DNA of 6,955 bases from positions 1-6,955 of the forward strand of contig JAFAZU010000637.1 in NCBI GenBank assembly GCA_019239585.1. Direction: 5' to 3'. The notes under the pieces were generated by a model, which was given only the letters and a program-made list of their open reading frames with translations, was not told the origin of the DNA and made no database searches. Positions 6,701 to 6,955 of this stretch are shown piece by piece. How positions within the stretch are numbered: the stretch's first letter is position 1; the number at the start of each line of letters is the position of its first letter. A program made the translations under genes and the position numbers. Source of the stretch: Acidobacteriaceae bacterium (GTDB taxonomy: Bacteria > Acidobacteriota > Terriglobia > Bryobacterales > Bryobacteraceae).

Positions 6701-6955
6701 TGAAGGCAGATCGGCCATTTGTTTGGCTTCGAAAGTAGTCTGAATCTGAGCAGTGGTGGTATCGATGCTGGGGCCCTCCGTACTCACTTCAACGGTTGTG
6801 GCAGCTTGGCCGATCTGCACCGTTACGTTTGACGTGACGGTTTGATTGATATCGACCGTAATGTCATTGACGACGGACTTGGCAAAGCCGCCGGCATTGA
6901 CAACAATCGAGTATTTGCCGGCAAGCAGGTTCTGGATTCGATATTCGCCGCTCGA
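3794..6955 (-). CDS. Oar-like TonB-dependent outer-membrane receptor (5' end outside window)
   Basis: The frame is open from the right edge to the TGA at 3796-3794, with 1053 residues visible. The GTG at 6820 is not the start: the 45 codons before it read GEYRIQNLLAGKYSIVV...GF, the end of a carboxypeptidase-regulatory-like (CarboxypepD_reg) domain, so the signal peptide and first strands lie outside. The plug follows, with FTIEGVDNN (about 126-134) and FSPDFGHSSGGQFNQVVKSG (160-179), classic for Oar-type receptors, then RFDENRFGGNFGGPI and NKIFFFADYEYN (about 214-240). The rest is the beta barrel: DNWKITPNLTVNFGLRYEYL (536-555), FNLEFSVRAFNILNHPQY (980-997), and a terminal strand NPRSLQLALKLTF ending in phenylalanine, the outer-membrane insertion signal. 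Such proteins import or bind large ligands (glycans, peptides, siderophores) using TonB energy. The ligand cannot be read here. No frameshift is seen. The HAF gene follows 87 bp downstream. Confidence 0.93.
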   Translation of the reverse strand, partial: SSGEYRIQNLLAGKYSIVVNAGGFAKSVVNDITVDINQTVTSNVTVQIGQAATTVEVSTEGPSIDTTTAQIQTTFEAKQMADLPSAGTGSGVINLSLLSAGVTTPGGTGYGMGPSVGGQRPTNNNFTIEGVDNNSLAVTGPVVTVPNDAVAEFTLLSNQFSPDFGHSSGGQFNQVVKSGANQFHGALYEYLQNRNLDAADNLNLVEGNPLHPRFDENRFGGNFGGPIKRNKIFFFADYEYNPIGGTSSTYYYAPTAAGYTMLAGLPSINRNNLAQYQKYLGTATTAANPATLPNGAPILVAPGPGSNESLSTGVFATAGAPGALSVPVGQISSALPSFTNNELGVGSVDYNLSDKDSLRGRFILNRSGIIDNSGFPSTFFGVEPLNAYLATLSEYHTFTPTLMNEFRLGFNRYSLGLPVFGNQTFPGLDQFPNINVYELNAAYGPDSHAPQSTIQNLYQATDNLSWTKGSHSIKFGFDGWSSISPSSFTQRERGDYEWSYLSDYLYDYNPDGIAQRGLGNVTYYQNQAYLSFYGNDNWKITPNLTVNFGLRYEYLSIPLGQNSQSLNANASVPGLISFHSPLAQKKNFMPRIGLAYSPGTSGKTSIRAGFGITNDVLYDNLGSTTLPPQLNTTVDVTGLNQTGFLAGGGIPPNTSVSIPKGSAARAATSGFIPDQKRPAAYNWNFGIQHVFADKYVFESRYVGTRGLFLPMQVQLNRQPTVNSFNALPVYFTMPSQATLNSLTSTLAGLQAAYSHGGDNVPAYANAGFVNPITAFMPVGNSIYHGWSNQLTRRLGNGLQFQGSYTWSHAIDDSTDALDSTVLAPRRPQDFQNLRMERASSLLDHRNRVVVSMIYDVPYFKNKNWFMKNIVGNWEVAPVYQYQTGQLVTPQSAVDSNLNGDSAPDRVMINANGTSNIGTDVTALKNSSGDTVAYLANNPAAKFVNAPKGTLPNAGRSLLTMNPIDDIDLTALKRFSLTERFNLEFSVRAFNILNHPQYVGGNISDVLPVNYGAGTIAGDLARTTAEPTSINFAQWSQAFSSNPRSLQLALKLTF

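Noticed and set aside
6818..6820. GTG at 6820 as the start of the TonB-dependent receptor
   Set aside because: The frame stays open to the window edge and the 45 upstream codons encode a clear carboxypeptidase-regulatory-like domain end, so this is an internal valine.

Overview
The window most likely comes from an Acidobacteriota chromosome (Terriglobia-like). This is inferred from gene content: a very large Oar-like TonB-dependent receptor with a carboxypeptidase-regulatory-like N-terminus, a HAF-repeat secreted protein, two secreted 'FDFWIGDWD'-type proteins, and a decayed relic resembling the C-terminus of an acidobacterial (ADOP/FtsX-like) ABC permease. No rRNA, tRNA or CRISPR array is visible.

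Layout. Positions 1-303 (+) hold the 3' end of a gene whose last 100 residues look like the C-terminal half of a thioredoxin-fold protein. Positions 304 to about 950 contain no intact gene. Inside this stretch are two short degraded relics on the + strand: a permease C-terminus in at least three frames (about 590-798), and the N-terminal helix-turn-helix part of an IS3-family OrfA transposase (about 790-945). From about 950 to the right edge everything reads on the minus strand. In transcription order (right to left) these are the TonB-dependent receptor (3794-6955, 5' end outside the window), an 87-bp gap, the HAF-repeat protein (2345-3706), a small secreted FDFWIGDWD protein whose likely GTG start overlaps the HAF stop by one base (1794-2345), a 176-bp gap, and a second divergent member of the same small family (950-1618).

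How they may work together. All four minus-strand products carry export signals or belong to an exported family, so the block is an envelope or secreted set: one outer-membrane receptor and three exported proteins of unknown biochemical role. The HAF gene and the first small gene are probably translationally coupled. Whether the receptor and the second small gene belong to the same transcript cannot be told from sequence. No substrate can be assigned to the receptor. The left side is a decay zone of mobile-element and permease debris that ends within a few bases of the last intact gene. I see no clearly novel system. The best candidates for follow-up are the receptor/HAF/paired small secreted protein block and the stacked relics beside it.
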